Below are positions 1-7,361 of a DNA stretch of 13,520 nt, one piece after another. The stretch is from NCBI GenBank assembly GCA_944323585.1, contig CALUTA010000029.1, positions 1-13,520 on the forward strand, read 5' to 3'. Both the position numbers and the translations under genes were made by a program. The notes below the pieces were generated by a model. It ran no database searches and was not told where the DNA came from. It worked only from the letters and a program-made list of their open reading frames with translations. Numbering within the stretch: the stretch's first letter is position 1; each line of letters opens with the position of its first letter. The DNA comes from Candidatus Gastranaerophilales bacterium (GTDB taxonomy: Bacteria; Cyanobacteriota; Vampirovibrionia; Gastranaerophilales; Gastranaerophilaceae).

Positions 1-89
1 TTGCGGGAGAGGGAAGAATTTCTTAATGAGCACTGCGAATTTAGAAATTCGGGTGAGGGGTTATTGGGGTTTAAGGGTTTAAGTTGAGT

Positions 90-113
90 ATGTCGGATTT
101 ACTAATCCGACAT
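90..113 (+). terminator. Perfect 10-bp hairpin followed by T-tract
   Basis: ATGTCGGATT (90-99) pairs perfectly with AATCCGACAT (104-113) around a 4-base loop, TACT, and a short T-run (113-116) follows on the plus strand. This fits a rho-independent terminator for a plus-strand gene left of the window, whose possible stop is at 85-87. On the minus strand there is no T-tract, so it is not obviously the terminator of the prepilin peptidase unit. One arm recurs alone at 228-239, so the hairpin may instead be one unit of a repeat family. Confidence 0.4.
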
Positions 114-185
114 TTTATCAGAGTGGAAAATCCTATTATTGTAGATCCTTCGCTTGCGTTCAGGATGTCAAAAATCAGAATGTAG

Positions 186-204
186 GTTGGGCTTTCAGCC
201 CAAC
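186..204. repeat. Small palindromic repeat (GTTGGGCT hairpin)
   Basis: GTTGGGCT (186-193) and AGCCCAAC (197-204) form a perfect 8-bp stem with a 3-base loop. The GC-rich stem stands out from its AT-rich surroundings. No T-tract follows, so a dispersed palindromic element is more likely than a terminator. Confidence 0.5.
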
Positions 205-280
205 AAAGCAAAACAGGTTGAATTTCCTAATCCGACATTAAATCCTTCTGTTCACAATGACAAATTTATTCTTGCGACGA

Positions 281-1258
281 TTATAAAAGGAACATCCACA
301 AAAATGCACCGACAGCCATCGCAGGGCCGAACGGAAGAATTGTCAAATCACTGTCTTCCTTCATTCCTTTAATAACTCTGAAGCAGGTATAAATTCCGAT
401 TGCAAGAAGCACAATGGTCGCAATCAGACAAACAAAAATATTTTCAATTAATCCTGTATTATCAGCATAAGCAAAACCGGCAGCCGCAACAAAGAACAAA
501 ATAAGAGAAATCATAGTATTAAAATCTTTTTTGGCGGCAAGTTTTTTGAAAAATCCTGGAATAACAATTCCGACCTGAACAACAACGCTTAAAAGAAGCA
601 TAATAAGGAATGCTTTGAATCCGAAAAATGCTCCGAGTGCCGCCGCAATAAAAGTGTCGCCAAGTCCGAAAGCTCTTTTCCCGACAGTAATTTTTCCGAC
701 ACCTGCAAGCAGTTCCATAACAAGAGCCGATGCTAAAATCCCGATTATTGAACCTGTAATCGGCAGAGCCAAAATATTATGAAAATTCATCTCAAAATTT
801 CCGAATCCAGCAACTTGGGTGAAACTGAGATAAATATTATAAATAATTCCCGCAATAATCAGGAACCAGGCATGTCCCGAGCAGATAACCTGTTCTTTCA
901 AGTCCGTAACAGACATTACAATAAGCCCGCAGCAGCAAATGAATGTGAATAAAGCCGTAACTGTCGGATAAAATTTGAACAAGCATGCAACCATAACCAA
1001 CCCTGTAAAAAATTCAACAATCGGATACTGAATGCTGATTGGTGCATGACAGTATGCGCATTTTCCTCTTAAAAAGATATAAGACAAAACAGGAATATTA
1101 TGCCAGGGTTTGATTTTGTTGCCGCAGCTTGTGCAATGTGAAGGCGGCAGAACAATTGATTCTCCTGTCAAACCTCTTAATGCAACAACGTTTAAAAAGC
1201 TACCGATTATCGTTCCTACAACAAATGTCAGTATAGCGACAAGAACTATAATTTCCAT
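281..1258 (-). CDS. pilD: Type IV prepilin peptidase (A24 family)
   Basis: Inner-membrane aspartic protease that cleaves the leader of type IV prepilins or pseudopilins and, in bifunctional members, N-methylates the new N-terminus. The 325-residue product has an N-terminal membrane segment with the GSFLNV motif (19-24). A cytosolic domain follows with two CxxC pairs (C42/C45, C67/C70), the zinc-binding pattern of bifunctional enzymes. The two catalytic aspartates are D119 (VTD) and D201 in the GLGD motif. Membrane helices fill the rest, and about 80 further hydrophobic residues after the GLGD region make it longer than most PilD proteins. The residues after D119 (LKEQVIC) lack the common IPD triplet. 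It starts 2 bp after the sigma-factor stop, and its GGAGA ribosome site (1265-1269) lies inside the end of that gene, so the two are probably cotranscribed and translationally coupled. Family assignment is firm; the substrate is not known. Confidence 0.93.
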   Translation of the reverse strand: MEIIVLVAILTFVVGTIIGSFLNVVALRGLTGESIVLPPSHCTSCGNKIKPWHNIPVLSYIFLRGKCAYCHAPISIQYPIVEFFTGLVMVACLFKFYPTVTALFTFICCCGLIVMSVTDLKEQVICSGHAWFLIIAGIIYNIYLSFTQVAGFGNFEMNFHNILALPITGSIIGILASALVMELLAGVGKITVGKRAFGLGDTFIAAALGAFFGFKAFLIMLLLSVVVQVGIVIPGFFKKLAAKKDFNTMISLILFFVAAAGFAYADNTGLIENIFVCLIATIVLLAIGIYTCFRVIKGMKEDSDLTILPFGPAMAVGAFLWMFLL

Positions 1259-1260
1259 TT

Positions 1261-2040
1261 TTAATCTCCGTTGTTTTTAATTAATTCATACATTTTGCTT
1301 AAAGCTTTTTTGAGTCTTCTTGAAACCTGCATCTGCGACATATTCATTCTTTCGGAAATCTCTCTCTGGTTTAGATCCTGATAATAGCTTAATTCAATAA
1401 TTTCTCTAAGTTCCGGAGGCAGTTTTTGGATTGTGCTTGCAAGCATAATCTTGTTTTCATAAGCATTCATAAATTCCTGATAGTCATTCGCAGGAATTTT
1501 ATCCAGAAGTGAAATATCTTCATCATCCTGCATTAACGATTGATCAAGAGAAAGGGTGCTTTTGCATCTTTCAATTTCCGTAACCTCGTTAATCTTAGCC
1601 ACAGGAATCTCTAAATATTCTGCTATTTGTTCGTTTGAAGGATCTTCAATACCGGATTCATTCAATTTTTTGCGGGCATTGTTAATCTTAAACATCAATT
1701 CCTGAAGTTCTCTCGGTGCTTTAATTATAGAAGCCTTATCCCTAAGGTAATGTTTAATCTCGCCTTTAATAAAATAAGTCGCATAAGTTTTGAATTTGGT
1801 ATTCATGTCAAGTTTATAAAATTCAATAGCCTTAATCAGTCCAAGCGAACCCACCTGCACCAGATCTTCGTTAGAAATTCCCGATTGCATCGAAATAGTA
1901 TTGGCAATCTTTTTTACAAGATCCATTGCTTCTTCGACTATTTTCAGATGCAGCATTCTTTTTTTCTTTTCGTCTTTTGTATTTTTGAAAGAAATTAGTA
2001 AGGCATCCAGCTCGTTATTGTTCTTTTCTTGTGTCACCAA
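1261..2040 (-). CDS. Alternative sigma-70 factor (group 3, SigB/SigF-like)
   Basis: RNA polymerase sigma subunit directing transcription of a specialised regulon. Region 2 is clear (DLVQVG...GLIKAIEFY, then FKTYATYFIKGEIKHYLRD, about residues 59-102). Region 3 follows (PSNEQIAEYLEIPVAKI). Region 4 ends in a helix-turn-helix, QREISERMNMSQMQVSRRLK. There is no region 1.1 or long insertion, and the length of about 260 residues is that of SigB/SigF/SigG-type group 3 factors rather than the housekeeping sigma. The frame is open to a TTG at 2046, but the GGAGA at 2048-2052 is only 1 base from it. TTG at 2040 has a 7-base spacer and GTG at 2037 a 10-base one, so I use 2040. Coupling to a prepilin peptidase recalls cyanobacterial SigF, which controls type IV pilus genes. 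No anti-sigma gene is visible here. Confidence 0.9.
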   Translation of the reverse strand: MVTQEKNNNELDALLISFKNTKDEKKKRMLHLKIVEEAMDLVKKIANTISMQSGISNEDLVQVGSLGLIKAIEFYKLDMNTKFKTYATYFIKGEIKHYLRDKASIIKAPRELQELMFKINNARKKLNESGIEDPSNEQIAEYLEIPVAKINEVTEIERCKSTLSLDQSLMQDDEDISLLDKIPANDYQEFMNAYENKIMLASTIQKLPPELREIIELSYYQDLNQREISERMNMSQMQVSRRLKKALSKMYELIKNNGD

Positions 2041-2063
2041 AAACAAATCTCCAATCTGAAATC

Positions 2064-2072
2064 ATTATATCA
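2064..2072 (-). promoter_or_regulatory. Extended -10 promoter of the sigma/prepilin peptidase unit
   Basis: Read on the minus strand, TGATATAAT combines an extended TGn with a perfect TATAAT -10 box. No good -35 is seen 16-18 bases upstream, which extended -10 promoters tolerate. The predicted start near 2057 lies 5 bases ahead of the GGAGA ribosome site of the sigma gene, giving a very short leader. Confidence 0.5.
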
Positions 2073-2117
2073 TAACTTTTTCTAAATTGAAAATTTTAAT
2101 TTTATTTAATATATATG

Positions 2118-2146
2118 TTATCCAATTAAAATATTTATGTTAGTAT
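2118..2146 (+). promoter_or_regulatory. Candidate gatC-pyrG promoter
   Basis: TTATCC (2118-2123), a 17-base spacer, then TAGTAT (2141-2146) preceded by an extended TG. Both boxes are weak (3/6 and 4/6), but spacing and position are right: the start near 2153 precedes GGGAG (2167-2171), 7 bases ahead of the gatC ATG. The surrounding DNA is very AT-rich, so chance matches are likely. Confidence 0.3.
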
Positions 2147-2178
2147 TGTGATAGGAAATATTTTACGGGAGTAGCAAA

Positions 2179-2460
2179 ATGATTACAATAAAAGATGTTG
2201 AACACGTTGCAAAACTTGCAAGACTTGAGCTTACAGAAGATGAAAAAGAACTTTATACAAAACAGCTGGGTGATGTTTTGAAATATGTTGACCAGATGAA
2301 TGAGGTTGACACTTCAAACGTAAAACCTATGACTCAGGTTATTGATTTTGTAAATGTGATGAGAGATGACAAAGTTGTTTATGAGCTTTCAAAAGAAGAA
2401 TTGATGGCAAATGCACCTGAAGTGGAAAACGGATTTTTTAAGGTTCCGAAAATTAACTAG
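2179..2460 (+). CDS. gatC: Glutamyl/aspartyl-tRNA amidotransferase subunit C
   Basis: Small subunit of the GatCAB amidotransferase, which converts Glu-tRNA(Gln) and/or Asp-tRNA(Asn) to the amidated forms in bacteria lacking the matching direct synthetases. GatC wraps around and stabilises the GatA-GatB interface. The 93-residue length and the family pattern are all present: an opening VEHVAKLARLELTEDE, a middle helix LGDVLKYVDQMNEVDTSNV, then KPMTQV and a C-terminal MRDDK...NAPEVENGFFKVPKI. ATG 2179 has GGGAG 7 bases upstream. No gatA or gatB is adjacent. The next gene, pyrG, begins 48 bp on in the same direction with no intervening terminator, so cotranscription is likely. Assignment is very secure. 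Confidence 0.96.
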   Translation: MITIKDVEHVAKLARLELTEDEKELYTKQLGDVLKYVDQMNEVDTSNVKPMTQVIDFVNVMRDDKVVYELSKEELMANAPEVENGFFKVPKIN

Positions 2461-2508
2461 CCGTCGCTGCTTTGTGAAATTTGAATTAAGTGTGAAAAGG
2501 GGTTAAAA

Positions 2509-4113
2509 ATGACAAAATATATTTTTATAACAGGTGGTGTTGTAAGTTCTTTAGGTAAAGGAATTATCGCAGCCTCATTAGGGAAACTTTTAAGAGCAAG
2601 AGGATTTTCTGTAATTAACCAAAAATTTGACCCCTATATAAATGTAGACCCCGGCACAATGAGTCCTTTCCAGCATGGCGAAGTTTTCGTAACCGATGAC
2701 GGTGCTGAGACGGATTTGGATTTAGGGCATTATGAAAGATTTACCGACACAAGCCTTGGCAAATTAAATAATGTTACATCGGGAAGTGTTTACCAGCACG
2801 TAATCAAAAAAGAAAGACGTGGCGATTATTTAGGCGCAACCGTTCAGGTTATTCCGCATATTACAAACGAAATTAAATCAAGAATTATAGGCGCAACCAA
2901 ACAGTTCAATCCTGATTTTCAGCTTATTGAAATCGGCGGAACCGTCGGCGACATTGAAAGCTTGCCTTTTGTTGAAGCCATAAGACAATTTAAGTCAGAA
3001 GCAGGTATCGGCAATTCAATTTCAATCCACTGTACACTTCTTCCTTATCTGCCGACATCAGGCGAATTGAAAACAAAACCATCCCAGCACAGTGTTAATG
3101 TCTTGAGAAGTTATGGTATTCAGCCTGAAATTCTTGTATGCCGTACAACACGTCCTATTCCGAAAACCGAAAGAGAAAAACTGGCTCTGTTTTGTTCTGT
3201 TCCAAAGGAAGCCGTTATTGAGTGCCGTGATATGAAAAGTATTTACGAAGTTCCGCTGGCTCTTGAGGATCAGCAGATGGCGCATGTTGTACTGGATATG
3301 CTTAGAGTTGAGGACAGACCTGCTGACTTAAAAGGCTGGCAGATTCTGGTTGACAAGATTAAAAATCCTAAAAAAACGATAAAAGTCGCAATCGCCGGAA
3401 AATATACAAAACTTTCGGATGCTTATATTTCGGTTGTCGAATCCCTGAAGCATGCAGGATATGCAAATGATGCGGCAGTTGATATAAAATGGATTAACTC
3501 TGAAGAATGTATAGATGAAAAAAAATGCAAAGAATTAATGAAAGATATTCAGGCGGTTGTGGTTCCGGGAGGCTTTGGCGTCAGAGGAATAGAGGGCAAA
3601 CTTAATGTTATTAAATATGCAAGGGAAAACAATGTGCCGTTTTTGGGTCTTTGTCTTGGAATGCAGTGTGCAGTCATTGAATATGCAAGAAATGTTGTCG
3701 GCTTGAAAGGTGCTAATTCAACCGAATTTGATGAAAATGCTCAGTATCCTGTGATTGACCTGATGCTGGATCAAAAAAATGTTCAAGGGTACGGCGGTAC
3801 AATGCGGCTCGGTGCTTACGATTGTATTTTGAAAAAAGGCAGCAAGGCACAAAAGGCCTACGGCAAAGAAAAAATTTCAGAACGTCACCGTCATAGATAT
3901 GAAGTGAACAATGAATTTATAAAACAAATCGAAGATGCAGGACTTGTTTTTTCTGGAATGTCACCTGACGGAATGCTTGCGGAGGTTGTTGAATTACCTG
4001 AAAATGATTGGTTTGTCGCATCTCAGTTTCATCCGGAATTTAAATCACGTCCTGAAAGACCTCATCCGCTGTTCAAGGGGTTAATTGACGCTGCTGTTAA
4101 ACAGATGAAGTAA
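2509..4113 (+). CDS. pyrG: CTP synthase
   Basis: Cytosolic enzyme that aminates UTP to CTP using ATP and glutamine, the last step of de novo CTP synthesis. The 534-residue product has the complete two-domain layout. The N-terminal synthetase domain opens with GGVVSSLGKG (9-18), the ATP-binding loop, and includes the DLDLGHYERF metal-binding segment. The C-terminal class I glutamine amidotransferase domain (from about residue 290) carries the nucleophile C382 in GLCLGMQ, the oxyanion segment PGGFGVRG, and H508 and E510 in SQFHPEF. All catalytic triad residues are present and the length is close to the usual 535-550. ATG 2509 has AAAAGGGG with a 6-base spacer. After the stop, 7-bp AT-only-type arms (4112-4118 with 4132-4138) might form a hairpin, but no clear T-tract terminator follows. 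Confidence 0.98.
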   Translation: MTKYIFITGGVVSSLGKGIIAASLGKLLRARGFSVINQKFDPYINVDPGTMSPFQHGEVFVTDDGAETDLDLGHYERFTDTSLGKLNNVTSGSVYQHVIKKERRGDYLGATVQVIPHITNEIKSRIIGATKQFNPDFQLIEIGGTVGDIESLPFVEAIRQFKSEAGIGNSISIHCTLLPYLPTSGELKTKPSQHSVNVLRSYGIQPEILVCRTTRPIPKTEREKLALFCSVPKEAVIECRDMKSIYEVPLALEDQQMAHVVLDMLRVEDRPADLKGWQILVDKIKNPKKTIKVAIAGKYTKLSDAYISVVESLKHAGYANDAAVDIKWINSEECIDEKKCKELMKDIQAVVVPGGFGVRGIEGKLNVIKYARENNVPFLGLCLGMQCAVIEYARNVVGLKGANSTEFDENAQYPVIDLMLDQKNVQGYGGTMRLGAYDCILKKGSKAQKAYGKEKISERHRHRYEVNNEFIKQIEDAGLVFSGMSPDGMLAEVVELPENDWFVASQFHPEFKSRPERPHPLFKGLIDAAVKQMK

Positions 4114-4235
4114 ATATCTGTATGCAATGCTGATATTTGTTAAAGTTTTTGGCTTGTAATAACCGGACTTAATGATTAGTATTTTGTTTTTGATATTTAC
4201 AGGGCGCAAAAGCTTAATCAAGAATGCTTTTAATA

Positions 4236-4264
4236 TTGACTAAGGGGTATGTTCATTGTATTTT
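4236..4264 (+). promoter_or_regulatory. Promoter of the MFS transporter gene
   Basis: TTGACT (4236-4241, 5/6 to consensus), a 17-base spacer, then TATTTT (4259-4264, 4/6). The predicted start near 4271 leaves a leader of about 27 bases carrying GGGGAG at 4286-4291. This promoter makes an upstream TTG at 4256 an unlikely start codon because it would lie ahead of the transcription start. Confidence 0.5.
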
Positions 4265-4297
4265 TATAAAGCAAAGAGTTTATCCGGGGAGAAATTG

Positions 4298-5701
4298 ATG
4301 GAAGAGAACAGAGTTAAAAGATTTACAACTAAGCAGTTTTTAAACTTTGCATTGGGCTTTTTCGGCCTCCAATTTGCCTGGCAGATGAGGATTATTTTGT
4401 CGGGACCTGTAACTGAAAATTTGGGGGCATCACCTCTTTTGTTCGGTTTAATCTGGCTTGCCGGACCTTTTACCGGAATGATTCTTCAGCCTCTGGTCGG
4501 CGCAATTTCAGATAAAACAATTTCTCCGTTCGGCAGAAGAAGACCTTATCTTTTAGGAGGAGCACTGTTTGCATCTCTGGCGTTGTGGATTTTCCCGAAC
4601 TCTGCTGATGTAACCGTATGGTTCAGTAATCTGACAGGTATTGAACTGCCTGCACTGACTCCGTTGTTTATTGCGGCGATTATGATCTGGGTAATTGATG
4701 CCTGCATAAATATAGCTCAAGGGCCCTACAGAGCTTTAATTCCGGATGTTGTTCCCGCTGAACAGCATTCTATTGCAAATTCGTTTATTTCGCTTGCGAC
4801 AGGTTTAGGTTCTGTTGTTGCAGCCGGAACTGCTCCGTTTTTGAAATATGTATTCGGATATCAGATGTCGGTTAATGCTCAGTTTATTATGGCAGCTGTC
4901 GCATTTACGCTTGCTATGATTTGGACTTGTCTTACAATAAAAGAGCACTCAATCAGAAAAGAAGTTGAACTTGCACATACCGCAGAAAAAGAAGAAGCTT
5001 CTTTCTGGCATTCATTGAAGGACTTTTTCGCAATGTCGCCTGAAGTCTCAAAAATTTGTATGATGCAGTTTTTTACCTGGATTGGCACGATGTGCTTAAT
5101 GATTAATTTTACACAGTATGCGGTTCATACAATTTATAAAGTTCCTGATCTTTCGGAAGCTGATATTATTATGCAGACATTCTATACTGATGCGTTAATG
5201 TCAGGAACCAATTTTTCGTCAATTTGTTTTGCAATTTTTAATCTTGTTTGTTTTATTGTTGCAATACCGATCGGGGTTTTGTCAGCAAAATACGGGAATA
5301 AAAAAATCCATATTATATCATTAATCTCAATGGTTGCAGCATATTTAGGGATGGGATTCTTTAATTCTCCGGTAATTGTTGCTGCTTTGATGGGGCTTGC
5401 GGGCATCGGCTGGGCAAGTATCTGTGCGCTGCCTTTTGCAATGCTTTCTCAGTATATCAAAAAAGGTACGGAAGGTTCTGTAATGGGTATATTTAATATT
5501 TTTATTGCAGGTCCGCAGGTGTTCGTTTGTACTTTGGTTGCGTGGTTTATTTCAAAATGCACGTTTCCTGTGGAAGATTCATTGTATATAAATCACCACT
5601 GGGAGTATGTATTCTTTGTCGGAGCTGCAAGTCTTGCGATTGCTGCCTTTATTGCTGCCGGTGTTAAAGAAAAGTCCGTGACAGAAATTACGGAAGAGTA
5701 A
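4298..5701 (+). CDS. MFS sugar:cation symporter-like transporter (GPH/SLC45 type)
   Basis: Inner-membrane secondary transporter, most likely importing a sugar or glycoside with a cation. The 467-residue product has about 12 hydrophobic segments. The loop between helices 2 and 3 reads GAISDKTISPFGRRRPYLLG (D71, GRRRP 78-82), and helix 4 carries D134, N138 and QGPYRALIPD (141-150). These signatures are shared by plant sucrose carriers, animal SLC45 proteins and bacterial GPH relatives. A cytosolic loop near residues 220-260 separates the two six-helix halves. The frame is open to TTG 4256, but ATG 4298 has GGGGAG 6 bases upstream and lies downstream of the predicted transcription start, so I chose it. 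No sugar hydrolase, kinase or regulator is adjacent, so the substrate cannot be named. Family is firm; function as sucrose or maltose uptake would be a guess. Confidence 0.85.
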   Translation: MEENRVKRFTTKQFLNFALGFFGLQFAWQMRIILSGPVTENLGASPLLFGLIWLAGPFTGMILQPLVGAISDKTISPFGRRRPYLLGGALFASLALWIFPNSADVTVWFSNLTGIELPALTPLFIAAIMIWVIDACINIAQGPYRALIPDVVPAEQHSIANSFISLATGLGSVVAAGTAPFLKYVFGYQMSVNAQFIMAAVAFTLAMIWTCLTIKEHSIRKEVELAHTAEKEEASFWHSLKDFFAMSPEVSKICMMQFFTWIGTMCLMINFTQYAVHTIYKVPDLSEADIIMQTFYTDALMSGTNFSSICFAIFNLVCFIVAIPIGVLSAKYGNKKIHIISLISMVAAYLGMGFFNSPVIVAALMGLAGIGWASICALPFAMLSQYIKKGTEGSVMGIFNIFIAGPQVFVCTLVAWFISKCTFPVEDSLYINHHWEYVFFVGAASLAIAAFIAAGVKEKSVTEITEE

Positions 5702-5781
5702 TAAAGAGAAAAAGATTTTTTAATGTAGTGTTGTCTCCGGATGTTTTTTGTGACCGATTACATAATAATGTTTAAAAATAT

Positions 5782-5810
5782 AAAAGCAGAAGTTTAAAAC
5801 TTCTGCTTTT
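5782..5810. terminator. Bidirectional rho-independent terminator
   Basis: AAAAGCAGAAGTT (5782-5794) pairs perfectly with AACTTCTGCTTTT (5798-5810), a 13-bp stem with a 3-base loop. The flanking A-run and T-run give a U-tract in both directions. It lies between the stop of the transporter gene (plus) and the stop of the winged-helix gene (minus), so it should end both convergent transcripts. Confidence 0.88.
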
Positions 5811-5835
5811 ATTGTTTGGTTATTAAAATATATCT

Positions 5836-6546
5836 CTATACGTGTAAAATAAATCCGCCTTTGTCAGCATTATTAAGTTTGTCGCCTTCAATTTTTGCAC
5901 GGAGGTTTTTGATATATTTGTAGACATAATCTCTTGGCAAATCAAGAAGAGATGCGAGGTCTTTTGCATAAACTATCTTGTTATTGTTTTCAAGAAAATA
6001 ATCAAAAACTTTCTGTTCTCTGTCTGTCAGAGCTTTTTTGAAAACAATTCTGACTTCTTCTCTTAATTTTGCATCGGATTTTGTGGTAGGAGTGCTTTTT
6101 GTAGGTGTTTTAACTGTTTTAGAAGCACTTTCTGCCTTTGTTTTTTTAGCAGTTTTTGCAGATGTTTTAACTTTTTTTTCTGTTTTAGTTTTTGTTTTTA
6201 CTGAAGTTTTTTTAGCAGGTGTTTTAACCTGTTTGGGTTCTGGAGTATGATCCAATACATCAGCATCTATTTTTATATTAGAAATAGAAAACGGAGATGG
6301 AGCAATTTCTCTTTCTCTCTCATAAGCTCTGTCTGCTATTGTACTAAGTCTTTCAGCTTTAGACGGCATCCAGTCATCTGAAGTTGAGATTACAGGCTGA
6401 CCTTTCAAAACGATATCTACTAAATCGTTGGTAGGTTTTGCTTCTTCAATCTTTTTTCCCAACCTTGCAGCAAACTCCTCCAACGTGATTTTTTCTAATG
6501 AGCTTCTCCATTGCTTAATCTCTTCCTTGCTCAGGTATTCAGACAT
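5836..6546 (-). CDS. Winged-helix protein with histone-H1-like Lys/Thr-rich linker
   Basis: No named family comes to mind for the whole protein (236 residues); probably a DNA-binding regulator or nucleoid-associated protein. Three parts are visible. Residues 1-100 form a charged, helix-rich N-terminal region. Residues 105-156 are a low-complexity basic linker with 18 lysines and 14 threonines and repeated KT/KTPAKK-like units, resembling the tails of histone H1 and bacterial H1-like proteins. Residues 173-236 match an OmpR/PhoB-type winged helix: LTDREQKVFDYFLENN, a recognition helix with DYVYKYIKNLRAKI, then a GGFILHV wing. No receiver domain is present, so it is not an ordinary response regulator. 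ATG 6546 has AAGGAGA with an 8-base spacer, a strong ribosome site. It is transcribed alone, convergent with the transporter. The fold of the C-terminal domain is a confident reading; the biological role is inference. Confidence 0.75.
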   Translation of the reverse strand: MSEYLSKEEIKQWRSSLEKITLEEFAARLGKKIEEAKPTNDLVDIVLKGQPVISTSDDWMPSKAERLSTIADRAYEREREIAPSPFSISNIKIDADVLDHTPEPKQVKTPAKKTSVKTKTKTEKKVKTSAKTAKKTKAESASKTVKTPTKSTPTTKSDAKLREEVRIVFKKALTDREQKVFDYFLENNNKIVYAKDLASLLDLPRDYVYKYIKNLRAKIEGDKLNNADKGGFILHV

Positions 6547-6656
6547 TAACTAATCTCCTTTTACACTATAATTGTCTCACTAACTATTCTTAATGTACCA
6601 TGAATTCGGCATTATGGCGCAAAATGTTGCGGTACGTAAATTTTTATGTTTATTAG

Positions 6657-6686
6657 TTTACAAAGTATTGAAAATACTTTTGTAAA
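6657..6686 (-). terminator. Stem-loop after the second kinase gene
   Basis: TTTACAAAGTATT (6657-6669) and AATACTTTTGTAAA (6673-6686) pair over 13 bp with one bulged base and a 3-base loop. It begins only 3 bases beyond the minus-strand stop of the kinase gene. The stem is AT-rich and the T-tract beyond it is poor, so it may be an RNA 3'-end stabilising hairpin rather than an intrinsic terminator. Confidence 0.4.
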
Positions 6687-6689
6687 GTT

Positions 6690-7361
6690 TTAGTACATCA
6701 CTCCTGAATCAAGTATTTTTTGTACTTCGGCTTTCATTACGGAATGAATTTCTTCTACCTGTTTTGTTCCGTCAATGCTTATAAAATTGTATTCCGCTTT
6801 CATTCTGTTATATTGTTCCAGACATTTTTTCTGATAAATTTCAAAGCTTTTGTAGAAGTCTGTAGAAAATCCGACATCACGTCCGCTTTCATAAAAGTCC
6901 AGACCTGTTGTGCCTATTATTCTTTTTAATAAAACATCAACCGGCATATCAAGGTAAAAAATTAAATCAGGCTCAGGAGCATATTCGTACAAGTTTTTAA
7001 CCCATTCAATATCCTGACCTCTTACGACATCACGTGCAAGAGCCGTGTAATAATATCTGTCTAAGAGAACTATAAAACCTGATTTTAATGCAGGAATAAT
7101 ATTGTTTTCCAGTCTGTCTGCAAAGTCTGCCGCATAAAGAAGGCTGTATGTTGTTGCATTCAGAAGGTTTCTGTCCTTTGCGTCATCAATAACCTTTGCG
7201 ATTAATCTTGAGGTTTTCCACTCTGACACCATAACCCCGTATGACTGATCTTCAATCGCACGTTTGAGAAGTTCAAGCTGAGTTGATTTGCCGCTTCCGT
7301 CGGTGCCTTCTATTACGATAAGAAGTCCTTCATAATTATGTTTTTTCTTGAATTTTTCCAT
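6690..7361 (-). CDS. Thymidylate-kinase-like P-loop nucleotide kinase, paralogue 2
   Basis: Cytosolic P-loop kinase of the thymidylate kinase superfamily, expected to move a phosphate from ATP to a nucleoside monophosphate or similar acceptor. The 223 residues show the Walker A loop GTDGSGKS (19-26), DFADR at 79-83, and the DRY motif at 101-103 followed by YYTALARD where true dTMP kinases usually read a DSS.AYQ-like segment. The REPGGT segment normally following the second strand is absent; SEW (46-48) occupies its place. It is a close paralogue of the gene just upstream: 65 of the first 115 residues are identical without gaps. Stop and start overlap as TAATG, so translation is probably coupled. 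A dTMP kinase role is possible, but the missing acceptor motif makes a different substrate plausible. Confidence 0.8.
   Translation of the reverse strand: MEKFKKKHNYEGLLIVIEGTDGSGKSTQLELLKRAIEDQSYGVMVSEWKTSRLIAKVIDDAKDRNLLNATTYSLLYAADFADRLENNIIPALKSGFIVLLDRYYYTALARDVVRGQDIEWVKNLYEYAPEPDLIFYLDMPVDVLLKRIIGTTGLDFYESGRDVGFSTDFYKSFEIYQKKCLEQYNRMKAEYNFISIDGTKQVEEIHSVMKAEVQKILDSGVMY

Larger units (their letters stand above)
1..280. repeat. Repeat-bearing intergenic island
   Basis: No convincing complete gene lies here. Frame 1 is open from base 1 to a TGA at 85-87, which could be the last 28 codons of a plus-strand gene entering from the left, but the same stretch carries inverted arms (16-23 with 43-50) and may simply be repeat DNA. 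Two perfect hairpins follow (90-113 and 186-204). TAATCCGACATT occurs twice (103-114 and 228-239). CAATGACAAATTTA at 255-268 recurs exactly at 9226-9239, and GTAGATC (141-147) and TCAGAATG (175-182) also recur in that second island. These resemble decayed copies of dispersed intergenic repeats. An open frame from 154 to 372 runs out of the repeats into the antisense of the prepilin peptidase and is not credible. Confidence 0.6.

Noticed and set aside
154..372. Open frame on the plus strand in and beyond the left island
   Set aside because: It begins in repeat DNA and runs antisense into the well-supported prepilin peptidase, with no ribosome site or recognisable protein.
2041..2046. TTG at 2046 as the sigma-factor start
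   Set aside because: The GGAGA site ends only 1 base before it, too close for initiation. TTG 2040 has proper spacing.
4112..4231. Weak hairpins after pyrG (4112-4138 and 4208-4231)
   Set aside because: AT-rich 6-7 bp stems with 12-13 base loops and no good T-tract are not convincing terminators in this composition.
4256..4297. TTG at 4256 as the transporter start
   Set aside because: AAGGGG lies 8 bases upstream, but the predicted transcription start (about 4271) is downstream of this codon, and ATG 4298 has its own good ribosome site.
6565..6593. TTAAGA-17-TATAGT as promoter of the winged-helix gene
   Set aside because: The boxes match well, but transcription would begin inside the AAGGAGA ribosome site and remove part of it. 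No better promoter is clear in the gap.
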